Of a stretch of DNA of 64,000 bases, positions 52,601 through 61,770 are shown in pieces. The stretch lies in NCBI RefSeq assembly GCF_036370855.1, contig NC_088098.1, positions 135,304,721 to 135,368,720 on the forward strand, in the 5' to 3' direction. The translations under genes and the position numbers were made by a program. How positions within the stretch are numbered: position 1 is the stretch's first letter; every line of letters begins with the position of its first letter. A model generated the notes under the pieces. It was not told where the DNA came from and did no database searches. It saw only the letters and a program-made list of their open reading frames with translations. This DNA comes from Dromaius novaehollandiae. Taxonomy: Eukaryota; Chordata; Aves; Casuariiformes; Dromaiidae.

Positions 52601-55600
52601 CTGTTCTCATAAAAGGAAAGGAAATCATTTCCTGTTCAGAATAGCACTCCTACATGGACTGTCTGGAAATTTTGAAAAGAGAACTCAACCTGCAATTGCA
52701 GCCTTCTTATGTCCATGAAGGTCCATCAACACGACTGGTTATCTCAAAACGACAACATTAGCGAAGCTGCTACAAAACAGGTAGAGCCATCCACTTTATA
52801 CCAATCACTTCTACCATCTCCAGAAATATTCCACCTGCCTTGACTCTTAAGTCAGTGGACTAATTTCAATGTGACAGCTGTAGCTTGGCTACATTAATCA
52901 CCAAGAAAATCTCATAGCTCAAAAATGTTTCTTCTATCCTGCCTAAAAGACTTGTCCATAAATACTAGCCAGTAAAAAAAACAAAACAAAAAAAAGTTCT
53001 CAAGTTATAGTCCTATATACACACCTTATTCAGGCAAGGGAGATCAACGTTTTTAAACGCAGCACCAAACAACATGAAATGCACATCCACCTCTCTCAAG
53101 CAGAAACCACAAACTGTGATTAATTTGTGCTCTTGGGGGGTGGGATGGATCAGGGTAAGATAAAGCTATCAAAATATTTTTAACTTGTGACTTGAATGAA
53201 GATACAACCACATTTCTTGCAGCAAAGAAAATTAATAAGTTCACTGCACTAATTAACTCCACTGACACAAGGTATCCTGACATGGGTATTTAGAGGTTTC
53301 CAGTAAGTCTTTAAAGGAAGTTATAAATTTAAAAAAGCATGATTAAGACAGAGTGGTGTTGTGAAATGACCAACTTTCCATTCCAAGACTGGAGGTGCTC
53401 TAACTTTACAACTGTTTATGCCCATTATTTAGGATTCTTTCAGCATTATTTTCTGCAGGAGGTCTTTGCTTCTGCACAAAACCATCAGGTAGCAGCCCTT
53501 TCTACAAAGCAAAAGGTACTTAAATTCAGGCCTAGCTTTCAATGATTTGCAGACAAAATGTTCAATTATGCATCTAACTGCCTCAGAAGTTATACACTAA
53601 GCTTATACACTATTGCTTTTATCCAGCAAAATAAAAATAAGTATCACAATTATTTTATTTCCAGTAACCAATAGAGAAATATATTTAAGTCATTATGACT
53701 TGAAAATCTGATCTTCTTTGGAAGCTCTGTCATTTGGTCAACAGCCTCCAGCAGCCAAATGACTGCTTACCTTTTGATACTGCTCCTTCACCTATCCCCA
53801 TATCAAAGTATAGTAGTATATGCTTTGGTTAAGAGTTCAAACAGTAAAGAAAACTGTGAAACAGATAATTGTTCTGTTTGTCTTTCTCTGACTGAACTGC
53901 AACATAAATAAAAACAGACAAAAAAGGATCATTTAGTAATAAAAAGAGGTTGATATAAAACATCTTGAGAAAGATTAAAAAATTTTTTTTTGAAAGATTT
54001 CAAAACCAGACTGCTGCAGAGAGACTATTCTGGAAATTACTAATGAAACACTGACCTCACACACAGAACTGAAAAGTTTCCACAGCCTAATTCTTCCAGG
54101 TATAAGGCTCCATTCATAGCCCTCAATTTTGCTCTTTTCAAACATCTGAGATGAATTTTCCTGGATTAATATATTTAGTGAACATTTGCAGGGTAAAGGC
54201 GGAAAGCAACATACTCATTTTTCAGAAGAAACTTAAGGATAAACAAATTTGAAGTTGTTAAAAGTCAAACACGACAGTCTCTTAATTGAAATATTCTAAT
54301 CTCTGAACGTTTTTTTGAACAAAATTGTTTACACGGGAAAACCATTTACCTTAAATCTAGGACCTACCTTTTCTATCCTAAAAGATAAACCTATCAAGTT
54401 ATAGATATCTGAAAAGTCAGAGCGTGCAAGAGACCAGCTAACACCAACTTAGCTAACACCAACTTAGTACGTATTTGTTAAGTTTTCCAAATTTTCTAAT
54501 CCATCTTTGGCAGATTATTAGACTCTTCCCTGGAATGGTTTCTCCTGGCTGACAGAGATCACTAGGTAGAAACAATCCCTTTTCTGCACTCTCCTCTGTG
54601 TCCAAGAGGAGGAGACATTTGACAGGAACCCAACTGGAAGGGTAGGAAAGTCTCAGCTAGTTGGGACAGAAGCAGAAAAGATGAATTTAGAAGGAAAACA
54701 AAACAAAAAATTTCTCACTTTCCATACGCTACAAATCACATCTCAAAATAAATCAAGCAAAGCAACCCTAATCAAAGAAATAAAGTATATATATTAAAGA
54801 ACTGATCTGGATTAAAACTACCTGAACAAAAGCAAAGACAGCTGGCATTAACTTGGACCATGTCTAGATCCTGTTTGATTTATGATCAAACACTTTGCCC
54901 AAAACAAGAAATGGAACTAACGCAAGAGAGAAGACAGGGACAATAGCATCATGACTTCTTTTAGTGGCAGCATCATCTTAACCCAGCTTCAAGTAATCAT
55001 TTACAACATTAATTCAACCTCACTGCAGACATAATCGAGAAAGTCTTTATATTTCTGTGTACTAATATACTTGAAGCTGTGACTACAGTACAGAAGTACA
55101 ACCAGAAGCGATGCATCAGCTGAAGCGTGAAGATAGTTGACAGACTACTTTTCCTTCCCCAAGTACATTACTAATTAAACATACCACATACGCCAGTGGG
55201 ATAAGGAAGGGCTTGTACTGACTCAGACATTACCTGATGAATGTTCTCATTTATTGTGGAAACAGAAGCGTGGGTAATCACAAGGTATGGAACTGCAAAA
55301 AGAGAGTGGATGATCTAAGGGGCTTAAGGAGCTGAAGAGCACCAATTAGTACTGAATTCTATCCCAGCCACTACAACAGAGTTCCTGTGTACTGCTAGCA
55401 AAATCACTAACTCAAACTTTTCGCAGAAAGCCAGTGTTTGTTCTTCCTTTTATAGGCATTCAGTTAGACACATCTCTATCTTCCTGCAAATCTGATCTCC
55501 ATACTCCCAAATGCAACGGACAGCAATAGGAACTATGTATAAAACAAACTAAATTTTACAAAGATGCCCAACTACTGCACTGAGAAAAATTAGGTAGCAC

Positions 55601-57478
55601 CCATCTCAAGATGGTTCCTTGAATTTAGCGTACTTCTGATAATTTTGTCCTTAATCTAGATACTTATCTGTAACACAATACTAGAATGCCTTACAAGAGA
55701 TAAAATCCTTATTAACATTTGCTGAACACTTCAACAATAGTGAATGTAGAATTCTGTACTCAGAATTTTCATGAGTAAAATTTGCAACAGATTAAGAAAC
55801 TGGGATCATAGATTGAGCAAACAGAAACCAATTACCATGTTTAGCAGCAGTAAAATGAAACCATATTTCCTGTGGCTTTAAGTTTCATACTTGGATTATC
55901 AAGAGGCTAATAAGATCGAAACTGAAGGTAAAACAAGCCACACAAAGGATTCCCTGATGTTTAATGAGACTTGAGATTATACTGTATCTCTAACTGAGGA
56001 ATATTTTTAATAGTACCTCTTTTCTACTGCCAAGGAATTTAGGAAAGGTTAATATTTCTCAGATTACTAGATTACAGCCAAAGTCTGTCAAGAGATTGAA
56101 AAATTACTGAGGCCAACGTAAAAGGAACAGACACACAACACACTACATCCACTTGACGAAGACTAGGCCAGGATTGCTCTGTTCCCACTCTCTTGCCTCT
56201 CACTCCACCCCTTTACTTCAGGCTGGCATTAACACTTGTGCAATCGTGCAGTGAACTGGCTGAAACCTTCCTCAACCAAAAATAAAATTAGGTTTTGGCC
56301 AGAAAAGCTCCCTGAACCACAAAGACATTCAAGCATCTTGGCCATCAGAGCAAGAGGCAACTGGAACCTCTCGGCTAGCGTAGCAGTTGGGGCTGTGACA
56401 GCAATGACAAGTTAAATGAGTTTACGCTGACGTGAGACTATATAACCATTATTCCTTGGGAGTGGAAACTGAAGTATTAGTATGTAATCCATGCAAATAT
56501 ACCTGCTTTAGTATTAATTAAAATAAAACCCATACAGGTCTAAAATACATAAGTTACACTAGACCTTGCATCTTCATGTTGAAAAAATCATTGGATAGGT
56601 CAGGCATCTCACTTTTGGCAGTGTTATCCGTCACCACTGGTACTCGGATTTCATATCTGAGCAACTGCAGCACTCGTGGGCCTGCCAGGGCTGAGACACC
56701 GCTGTCCTCCAGCAAAGTCTTCCCATTCACCAGGACACTCACCCGCCATTTGAAGGCTAAAGAAAGTTGAAACTTTCCCCACGGCCATTTCTGCAACGGC
56801 TGCTGTCACCTACTGGCCGCGTCCCAAGAGGTAACTACGCTTTGTATTCCGACCGCCACGTTACCTCTTCTCACCACGCCGCGGTACCTCCGCTGAAGGA
56901 CACTCGCCTCTGCCCCCGCAGGGGCAGACCCCCACCTCGGGCCTCCCGCCCTTTTACGCCTCGGCGCTTGGCCGAGCTGTGGGAGCAGCGACGGCGCAGA
57001 GGCGCCGCCGGGGTAACAAGGCCCCCGAGGAAACCCGGGCGCTGCAGGCCACGCGGGAGCCCGCTGCAGCGGCCCCCGGCGCTCCCGCACAGCCACGCCA
57101 GGGAAGAGCCGCGCCGCGCGCCGCCCGCCCCCTCCCCCATGGCCGCGCCGCGCGCCCAGGCCGTTAACGGTGCCAGCCCCCTCCCCCACCGCCGGCCGCA
57201 GCCCGCGCGGCACCTCCAACCGCCGGCGCACGCAACCCGCCCCCTCCGCCAGCCCCGACGGGCAGCGGGGAAAGCCAACGGCAGCAGCCCGCCGCGCCGC
57301 GGCCGGCCAATGGGAACGAGCCCCGTGGGCGTGGCTTGGCCGGCACCGCCAGCGGCGTCGCGGCCGTTGCGGACGATGAGGGAGCGTTTTGTGCGCGCGG
57401 GCGGCTCCTAGGGCGCCGGCCCGGTCCGGCCGCGGCGGGTCGGCGGCCGGCAGCCTTACCCTCACCCTCGGCGGACAT
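31425..57478 (-). CDS. BEND2: BEND2-like protein with two BEN domains, 13 coding exons, 763 aa
   Basis: Thirteen exons with GT donors and AG acceptors join in compatible phases (19+192+162+161+72+75+105+514+201+122+229+204+236 nt) into one frame of 763 codons plus stop. Order: N-terminal module (about residues 1-70), acidic segment with a VIID-type motif (84-87), basic NKRKR (164-168), acidic Tyr-rich stretch (183-201), coiled-coil-like region (about 212-255), Ser/Pro/Gln-rich linker (263-433), BEN domain 1 (about 434-541), Ser/Asn/acidic linker (542-617), BEN domain 2 (about 618-715) and a Pro/Ser tail. BEN domains bind DNA and mediate protein contacts in chromatin factors; mammalian BEND2 acts in germ-cell nuclei and meiosis (family knowledge). 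Two C-terminal BEN domains and a length near human BEND2 favour BEND2 over BEND3 (four BEN domains) and BEND4-7 (one each). The frame and BEN domains are seen directly. The exact first exon and the orthology call are inferred. Confidence 0.82.
31661..34856 (-). other. BEND2: BEND2 last intron (intron 12)
   Basis: 3.2 kb intron with GTATGT donor and GTTAG acceptor. Its right part holds a CR1 LINE copy (separate entry). The stretch near 32.93-33.08 kb (ATCAATTAATTG, CCAATCAGG, TATGCATAATTG) has dense factor-like words but no other support. No extra exon is evident. Confidence 0.85.
33560..34755 (-). mobile_element. CR1 LINE fragment with internal deletion
   Basis: Minus-strand reading shows CR1 ORF2 pieces in order. 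The region after the endonuclease lies at about 34690-34264 (contains KRADFGLFGKLVGGISWETA). The C-terminal end of the reverse transcriptase follows at about 34240-33780 (contains SREVFLPLCSALVSPHLDYC and WGATKMVMGLEYL), then a 3' tail to about 33.56 kb. The central polymerase part between them is missing and the frames are broken, so the copy is dead. It is inserted in the same orientation as BEND2. Confidence 0.85.
34857..35060 (-). CDS. BEND2: BEND2 coding exon 12 (BEN domain 2, first half)
   Basis: Starts ELLGSPWRNVQLPFSVIYVA and contains SARYLIRHLFTEDVLV and LDCNRINALR, aligning by eye position for position with exon 9 (gap-ArgAsnVal, ArgTyrLeu, LeuPhe, LeuAsp-x-Asn, Ala-Leu/Ile-Arg). 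Both ends are phase 1. The acceptor is TTTCTAG and the donor GTATGT after AGAG, the same eight-base donor context as exon 9. Confidence 0.93.
35389..35403 (+). repeat. G homopolymer in BEND2 intron 11
   Basis: Fifteen G (C on the transcribed sense of BEND2). Nothing else notable in the 35061-36504 intron. Confidence 0.95.
36505..36733 (-). CDS. BEND2: BEND2 coding exon 11 (linker between BEN domains)
   Basis: Encodes about residues 542-617, rich in Glu, Asp, Ser, Asn and Gln with no evident fold, joining the two BEN domains. The acceptor is ATGTTTCAG and the donor GTAAAC. It enters in phase 0 and leaves in phase 1. The ORF continues open at both ends beyond the splice sites, so the splice positions rest on phase matching with exons 10 and 12. 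Confidence 0.88.
37371..37492 (-). CDS. BEND2: BEND2 coding exon 10 (BEN domain 1, second half)
   Basis: Encodes EFLAANFPNYDLSEYGKDWK and the following helix TCITNVNAMIRCLRSE, the C-terminal half of a BEN domain, including the conserved-type Asp-Trp-Lys and Ile-Arg-x-Leu-Arg positions. The acceptor is ATATGCAG and the donor GTAAGT. It enters in phase 1 and leaves in phase 0. Confidence 0.93.
38347..38547 (-). CDS. BEND2: BEND2 coding exon 9 (BEN domain 1, first half)
   Basis: Starts EYVGDPLRNVKVLGNYL and carries the BEN core with KYAARYLVRVLFPKETLL and LDANKIAAIR. These match the family pattern of a Tyr/Leu-rich helix, a Leu-Phe-x-x-Glu turn and a basic helix ending in an Ala-x-x-Arg segment. 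Both ends are phase 1. The acceptor (ATAAAAG) has a modest pyrimidine tract; the donor is GTATGT after AGAG. Confidence 0.93.
39751..40264 (-). CDS. BEND2: BEND2 coding exon 8 (Ser/Pro-rich linker)
   Basis: The largest exon, 514 nt, encodes about residues 263-433. It is rich in Ser, Pro, Gln, Asn and Thr with few large hydrophobic clusters, and is probably disordered. It enters in phase 0 after a GTTTACAG acceptor and leaves in phase 1 at a GTGAGT donor, feeding BEN domain 1. The unbroken 171-codon frame bounded by matching splice sites is strong evidence of coding. Confidence 0.93.
40265..42303 (-). other. BEND2: BEND2 intron 7
   Basis: AT-rich intron with a run of A at about 41775-41791. 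ORFs are short and no exon-like segment with matching phases was found. Confidence 0.8.
42304..42408 (-). CDS. BEND2: BEND2 coding exon 7 (coiled-coil-like)
   Basis: A 105-nt symmetric phase 0 exon with a TTTTTTGTCAG acceptor and a GTGAGT donor. It encodes AMYDAIQKLDKKFDLLHRKV and following residues, with Leu/Ile/Phe/Val spaced as heptads. Together with exon 6 it forms a coiled-coil-like helix at about residues 212-255, so self-association or partner binding is a reasonable inference. Confidence 0.92.
42409..44601 (-). other. BEND2: BEND2 intron 6
   Basis: AT-rich, with a G/A-rich purine patch at about 43789-43855. No extra exon or recognised repeat. Confidence 0.8.
44602..44676 (-). CDS. 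BEND2: BEND2 coding exon 6 (25 codons)
   Basis: A 75-nt symmetric phase 0 exon with a GTATCT donor after TGC-CAG. The acceptor is taken as GAAAAAG at 44678-44677, with a T-rich tract a little upstream. An alternative AG four bases later (GGGGAG) would break the frame. Its second half (LQKTLMEVLSYCQ) continues into exon 7 as a heptad-like helix. Confidence 0.8.
44870..44941 (-). CDS. BEND2: BEND2 coding exon 5 (24 codons, acidic Tyr-rich)
   Basis: A 72-nt symmetric phase 0 exon with a TTTTCCAG acceptor and a GTAAGT donor. It begins with ATG-AAA-ATG and encodes a run of Glu, Asp and Tyr around the core SVIYEYE, another hydrophobic-plus-acidic patch. The ATG codons could in principle serve an internal start, but the upstream exons join smoothly. 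Because it is a whole number of codons, it could be skipped without changing the frame. Confidence 0.88.
45949..46109 (-). CDS. BEND2: BEND2 coding exon 4 (basic motif)
   Basis: Encodes about residues 125-178. A polar, Ser/Met-rich stretch is followed by SRNKRKRLAPT, a basic cluster typical of a monopartite nuclear localisation signal. The acceptor is CTTTTCCAG (strong) and the donor is GTATGT. It enters in phase 1 and leaves in phase 0, so it sets the frame for three following exons that each start and end at a codon boundary. Confidence 0.9.
46110..50390 (-). other. BEND2: BEND2 intron 3
   Basis: 4.3 kb AT-rich intron with an A/C low-complexity patch (about 47670-47715) and a TA/CA dinucleotide patch (about 46947-46969). 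No additional coding exon seen. Confidence 0.8.
50391..50552 (-). CDS. BEND2: BEND2 coding exon 3 (acidic, SIM-type motif)
   Basis: Encodes about residues 71-124, rich in Glu, Asp, Ser and Asn. The stretch AVIIDNSEVEDGE is a hydrophobic VIID core followed by acidic residues and a serine, the classic layout of a SUMO-interacting motif. The acceptor is AATAG and the donor is GTAATT; both ends are phase 1. No folded domain is evident. Confidence 0.85.
50553..56564 (-). other. BEND2: BEND2 intron 2
   Basis: 6 kb AT-rich intron, the largest. It contains a 15-bp tandem duplication (54436-54465) and no recognised LINE copy. A small in-frame exon hidden here cannot be ruled out, because the exon 2 donor is weak. 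Confidence 0.7.
54436..54465 (+). repeat. 15-bp perfect tandem duplication
   Basis: AGCTAACACCAACTT occurs twice in direct succession. A local slippage-type duplication inside BEND2 intron 2. Confidence 0.95.
56565..56756 (-). CDS. BEND2: BEND2 coding exon 2 (N-terminal module)
   Basis: The exon follows a strong pyrimidine-rich acceptor (TTTCTTTAG) and encodes about 64 residues beginning AFKWRVSVLVNG, a dense mix of hydrophobic and charged residues that looks like a folded module. I do not recognise the fold. The exon enters in phase 1 and leaves in phase 1 if the donor is GTCTAG at 56564-56559. That donor is weak, but it is the only one that keeps the frame into the 50.5 kb exon. A missed small exon of a multiple of 3 nt in the 6 kb intron would also satisfy the frame. 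Confidence 0.72.
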
Positions 57479-57960
57479 GGCTGCTGGGGCGGTGGGGCGC
57501 GGGGTCCGTCTCGAGCGGGGAGGGTGGCGGAGCGAGCCGGGGCTCCGGCACAGGCAGGTGTGGCCGGAATGCGGCGTTGGGAACGGAAGCGGCTTCTCCG
57601 ACGTGAGCAACAAACTGTTTTGAAGCAGTGCGGCTGCGCGCTGGGCACAGGGGCGCGCCTGGCAAACGGGAGCCGGGTGGGCGGGGGCGGCGCCGCCCTC
57701 TCCCTCTGCCGCCCGCCCGCCCGCCGCTCCCGACGCGGCGGCCTCGCCCCCGCCCGCACCGGCGCCGGAGGTGCGATGCCGGGACGCGCCTCTCGGCGGC
57801 GCCCTACGCCGGGACGCCCGCTGCGGCCGCTTGGGGCCGAACCGCTGCCTGTGCTGGGGGTGGGGGGATGCGGCCTGCCGGTGACCTTCTCTGTGCTCGT
57901 GTTTGCGGCCCTGCCGCATTCCTCCTTGGGCCACCCCTGGCTGAAGGCGGCTCGGTCCCC
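56860..57960. promoter_or_regulatory. CpG island / BEND2 promoter, possibly bidirectional
   Basis: Very GC-rich and dense in CpG, in sharp contrast with AT-rich flanks. It contains the predicted BEND2 start (57478). Upstream of it, on the right, are an ETS core CGGAAG (57584-57589) and GC boxes near 57.68 kb. To the left are a CCAAT box (57307-57311) and a KLF/SP-type GTGGGCGTGGC (57325-57335). CpG islands are typical start sites. Elements on both sides of the ATG would allow a divergent transcript, but no plus-strand coding exon is convincing. The long ORFs here are compositional. Confidence 0.75.
57460..57478 (-). CDS. BEND2: BEND2 coding exon 1 (start codon)
   Basis: The ATG at 57478-57476 has a good context (GCC before ATG) inside the CpG island. 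It reads M-S-A-E-G-E plus one base before a GTAAGG donor, so the phase is 1. Exon 2 needs exactly one incoming base. A second donor, GTGAGG, lies 6 nt earlier (exon end 57466), is also phase 1 and would drop two residues. I chose this start because exon 2 has no in-frame ATG ahead of its conserved-looking part and an upstream in-frame stop (TGA), so a spliced start is needed. Transcript evidence is lacking; an exon elsewhere in the island is possible. Confidence 0.6.
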
Positions 57961-60900
57961 CAGGAACAGGGGAATGGATTCACAATCCGGTGAACCACCA
58001 GATCACCTCAGATTCACTTTCGGTCATTTAAGCTGTCTACTGTGCTACGCAGTTACTTCAAAGTCTTTGTTAGAGCTAAACAGCTTCCACATGTGTGTAA
58101 AAATGGTTCATGCTGTAAATGCCTTGTGGTCCTATTAAATAGCATTTCTGCTTTGACTTTGTAAAAGGATTCTGACACTGGTGAAATATCAACAGGAGAG
58201 AGATCCTCCTGTTGCTCCTCAGATTTCACGTTGGTGAACTTGATTTTTTTAAAAACAAAAGGTACCTGGTTTTTGATTAGCTCAAGTTTTGACTCGTTTT
58301 TATATGGATGCACTTAAACTTTCTACCAAACGTTTGTAAGCATATCATTTTCTATTTTCAGGGTTTAAAGCTCATATCTGAAAGATCCAGTGCAGACAGA
58401 ATTCTGAAAGATTTAAAAGCTATCTTTTCTTTGCCATTTAGCAGTGTTTCTGTTTGCTTCCAGTATTGGCGAGAAAGGTGGAATAGCCATATTAAATGCA
58501 GCTAATTGCTTATGTGTGAGAAAGCTTGTGTAATAATTACCTCTATATAAAAAGACGATTTATAGACTTAGCCTTATTTCCTCATAAGCACTTTGAGAAA
58601 ACCTGAAGGATTAATTTTTTCTTTATCCTGTTACAATCTTCAGTAGGTTTTAAAGCTTTTTCTCTCTTTGAAATTGATAGTGAGGTGGTAGACAGGCATC
58701 TTCCAGCCCAATCTACAATCACATCAGTGCAGTACATCCAGTGCCGTACATCCAGTTCCTTGTGCAATTGGTTCTTCCCAAAAATGCATGTCAGGCTTTC
58801 TTGATGCTTTACAGTTAAAGTACTGTGCTGGAAGAGCATTGAATAAGCTAAGAACTTCACTTTCCCATAAAGCTTGAGATAATGGGAGAATGGCCAAGTA
58901 ATAGGGAAGCATGGAAGGTGTTATCTTCCTTTAAAAAAAAAATTCTGCAGAAACAGAGGAAAACTTTTATGATCGAGCAGCATGTTGTATGGCAATAAGG
59001 AAGCAAACCCTGGAAAGAATGGTTTGGGAACAGGCAGGTCTTGGAAGGCTGAACAGGGAACTGAGACACAGACTAAAAGGACAACTAGGAGTGGGATAAG
59101 AAGTGACGTATGGGAGCAAAGGATGGGGCATACTGATAATTGTGTAAAGAAAGTATTCAGGACAAGGATAAAGCAATGTTAGATTTGAAAGGAGACACTG
59201 GAAAAGTTTGTATGGATATCTGGTTTCTGTAGTCTTGCGGAGCAGTGGTATTTGGAGGAGCTAATGGAAGAAAGATACTTGGGGAAGGGCTAAGAGGAGC
59301 ACGATCTCTAAGAAGTCAAGCTAAATTAAAAGGAATTATCTGATAAACAGGAGGCCATAACATTTCTGTACTGAGTTATAGCATATTGTTTTAGAAAGTC
59401 TTGGTTTGAAGATATCAAGTGGTAGGCATCCTTCTACGTTTCTACAAGTATTGTTTCAGTGGCTTACTAATCATGTGAAAAGAAAGATGGATTTGAAAAT
59501 AAAAACAAGGAGATGGAGATAGGCAGGAGGCTTTACAGGGAAGGGAGTCAGCTAATAGTTAATGCATTAACAGAACGAAGTCATAGTTTCAGAAGGAGTG
59601 AAAAAAACCTGAGCTACAAAGCATTTATTTTTCCTGGATCAGTTTTCAAAATAACTTTCCTGGAATTAATTGTTGGCCATCTTTTCTGGTAGTTACGGTT
59701 ATTCTATCCAATAAAATCAAAATATAAATTTATCTATTTTGTTTCTGATACTTCTTCCTTTCAGGTTTGAAACTTGGTATTTTCTGTTGTCAGCCATTTC
59801 AAATGGTGACTGAAATTCTGGACTGGCTCTTGGCCTTCATAGCTCCCCAAACTTGTTTTGTGCCTTGACTTGAGGAAAATAATAGAAATTACAGACTAAA
59901 TTTACATTATCAGGATTTGTTTGATGTTTCAGCTGGCTTTTCAATGTGAAATGCCCAGAACTGGATCACATTATTAGGATAATACAGTTTTGCCTCAGTG
60001 CTTAGAGGGTATGGTCTATATTTCGTTCACTTTGCTTTGGATCAGCCCTTAAATTATATACCAGAATGAAAATAGTAAAAGCATGAAGTCAAAGATAGGA
60101 CTCCAGATGATTCCTTTTTGTCTCTCTAACATTTTAAAGTGGTCATAAAGATATTTGTGTTCATTACTTGTAGAAAAGAATTATCTGACTGCTACTGAGT
60201 AAGCGTATAATGAACACCAAAAGGAGGTACTTCTACAAAGAAGTAAGTAAAAAAGAAGTGCTTTTAAAAATGGTAAAGGATGAACAAAAGATGCTAGTAG
60301 TAACGCAGTAGTCCTGCACCAGCTTATTAAATATATAAACAAACTCAACTGTTCAGGAAATGCATGCTTTATTTATTAAGATTTTGAATGTTCTTTATTC
60401 ATAGAATTTTTTTTTATCCAATTATTTTTTTTCAGCTTAGGAGGTTTGTAACAGAACTAAAAGCTAAGCCAACTGACTCAGATTCAGTGTGACTAGTAAG
60501 CAAATAAGCCAGACCACAGTTTCTACCATGTTACCTTCATAATTTTCTGTCTTGGTGAAAACTATAGTGTGAATTTCCACAGGAAACTCATTGGATGATT
60601 GCTTATTTTGTAGATGGGTGTTTTTTGAGTGATATAAAAAGGAAGCAGCCTAACTCCAAATCGAAGCTATCGTAAAACTGTTACTAGAGGGCAAGGCTTC
60701 TCTTACTTGTTCAGGTGCAGTTACTGAAATGGTTTATTTTTCTGCCTCATTAGTTAACATCTTAGACTAAATATGGAGAATATTGCTGTAATATGGATGA
60801 ACAGTCTGAACTGACTTCTGAGTCGATGCCAAATGGCATTTCATTGACCGTTGTGACTGTTCTCTTGGAACTGAGGGAGCAATTCCTGCCTCTCCCCCTG

Positions 60901-61539
60901 CCCCAGCTGAAGTTGATAGTGAACTTCAAAGGGAGCTGTAGAGGCAGTTATTTCCTTGCAGAAATAGTTTATAGTTTACAATCTTTTTTTGAAATGGCAA
61001 TTAGAAAAAGCATAAAAAGCCAGATAATGTTCTGTTAAACAAACAAAATCCAAACCCAGTAGCTGCCTATTTAGAGTAAAAGAGAATGAAAGCTACCACA
61101 CATGGCCACTAGCTGTAGCGCTGTCACTACCATCTCTGTCAGCTGTTTTGTACAGCCTCTTAATGCGTCTTCTGAAAAAAACAGAAAACTTCATTGAGAA
61201 TGCTGACATATTTTATAGGATACATTTGTTTTAACATGGTAGTGATTTTCCAGCTCTGGAGAAGTTTAAATGCCAGCGCAAGTGGATCAAGTGAGAAAGA
61301 TTATATTAAGCTGCTTTTAATTGTTTTGTTACCCTGATCTTGAGCCCATGTTAGGGGATCTGGATTCCTTACAGACGTATTTCCTCTGTTTTGTTTTGGG
61401 AGGATATAGCCAGATGATACGATGGTGAAAACCTTTCTACTCTTACTGAAGTAATTAAGGCTGACACTTTAAGTCAGCAGAGCTGGATAATTAGCATTCG
61501 AGAATTTAAGAGAGCTGTTTGAAGAATTCTCTTGACCAA
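57961..61539. other. Upstream flank of BEND2, no coding exon recognised
   Basis: AT-rich with short ORFs only. A short minus-sense CR1-like remnant may lie at about 59960-60060 (wording close to the 3' part of CR1: CCCAGAACTGGATCACATTA then a ...CCTCAGTGCTTAGAGGG-type stretch). Neither SCML2 nor any other neighbour is recognisable. Confidence 0.45.
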
Positions 61540-61770
61540 TAATATTGGGCACTAGAAAAGTTTCAGGAGAATGCTAACATGCCAGTAGTTAAAGATACAA
61601 ATAGGACAAGCTGGGTAATTTAAAATCTGCCCGCCTGACTTTAATCCCAGGAAGGTATCAGAGCAGTTAATACTTTTGTCACCAAGTAAAGAATTAAAGG
61701 AAGAAAACATAATTAATACAATCAAAAATGGGTTTATGGAAAACAAAGTGTGTCAAATACTTGCCCATAG
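61540..61770 (+). mobile_element. Old CR1-like LINE remnant (reverse transcriptase start region)
   Basis: The plus strand at about 61610-61760 carries broken wording of a CR1/L2-type polymerase: a gggtaatt..a..ctgcc.gcctgactttaatccc stretch (the Pro-Val-Ser-Leu-Thr-type region) followed by NGFMENKVCQ, which matches the Gly-Phe ... Lys-x-Cys positions of that enzyme. Frames are broken; it is a fossil. Confidence 0.55.

Noticed and set aside
31425..57478. BEND3 as the identity of the main gene
   Set aside because: BEND3 has four BEN domains largely in one exon; this gene has two BEN domains, each split over two exons.
56806..57759. Minus-strand ORF of 317 codons and overlapping 249-256 codon ORFs on both strands in the CpG island
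   Set aside because: Very high GC lacks stop codons in all frames; the translations are Arg/Pro/Ala/Gly-rich without domains and conflict with the spliced BEND2 start.
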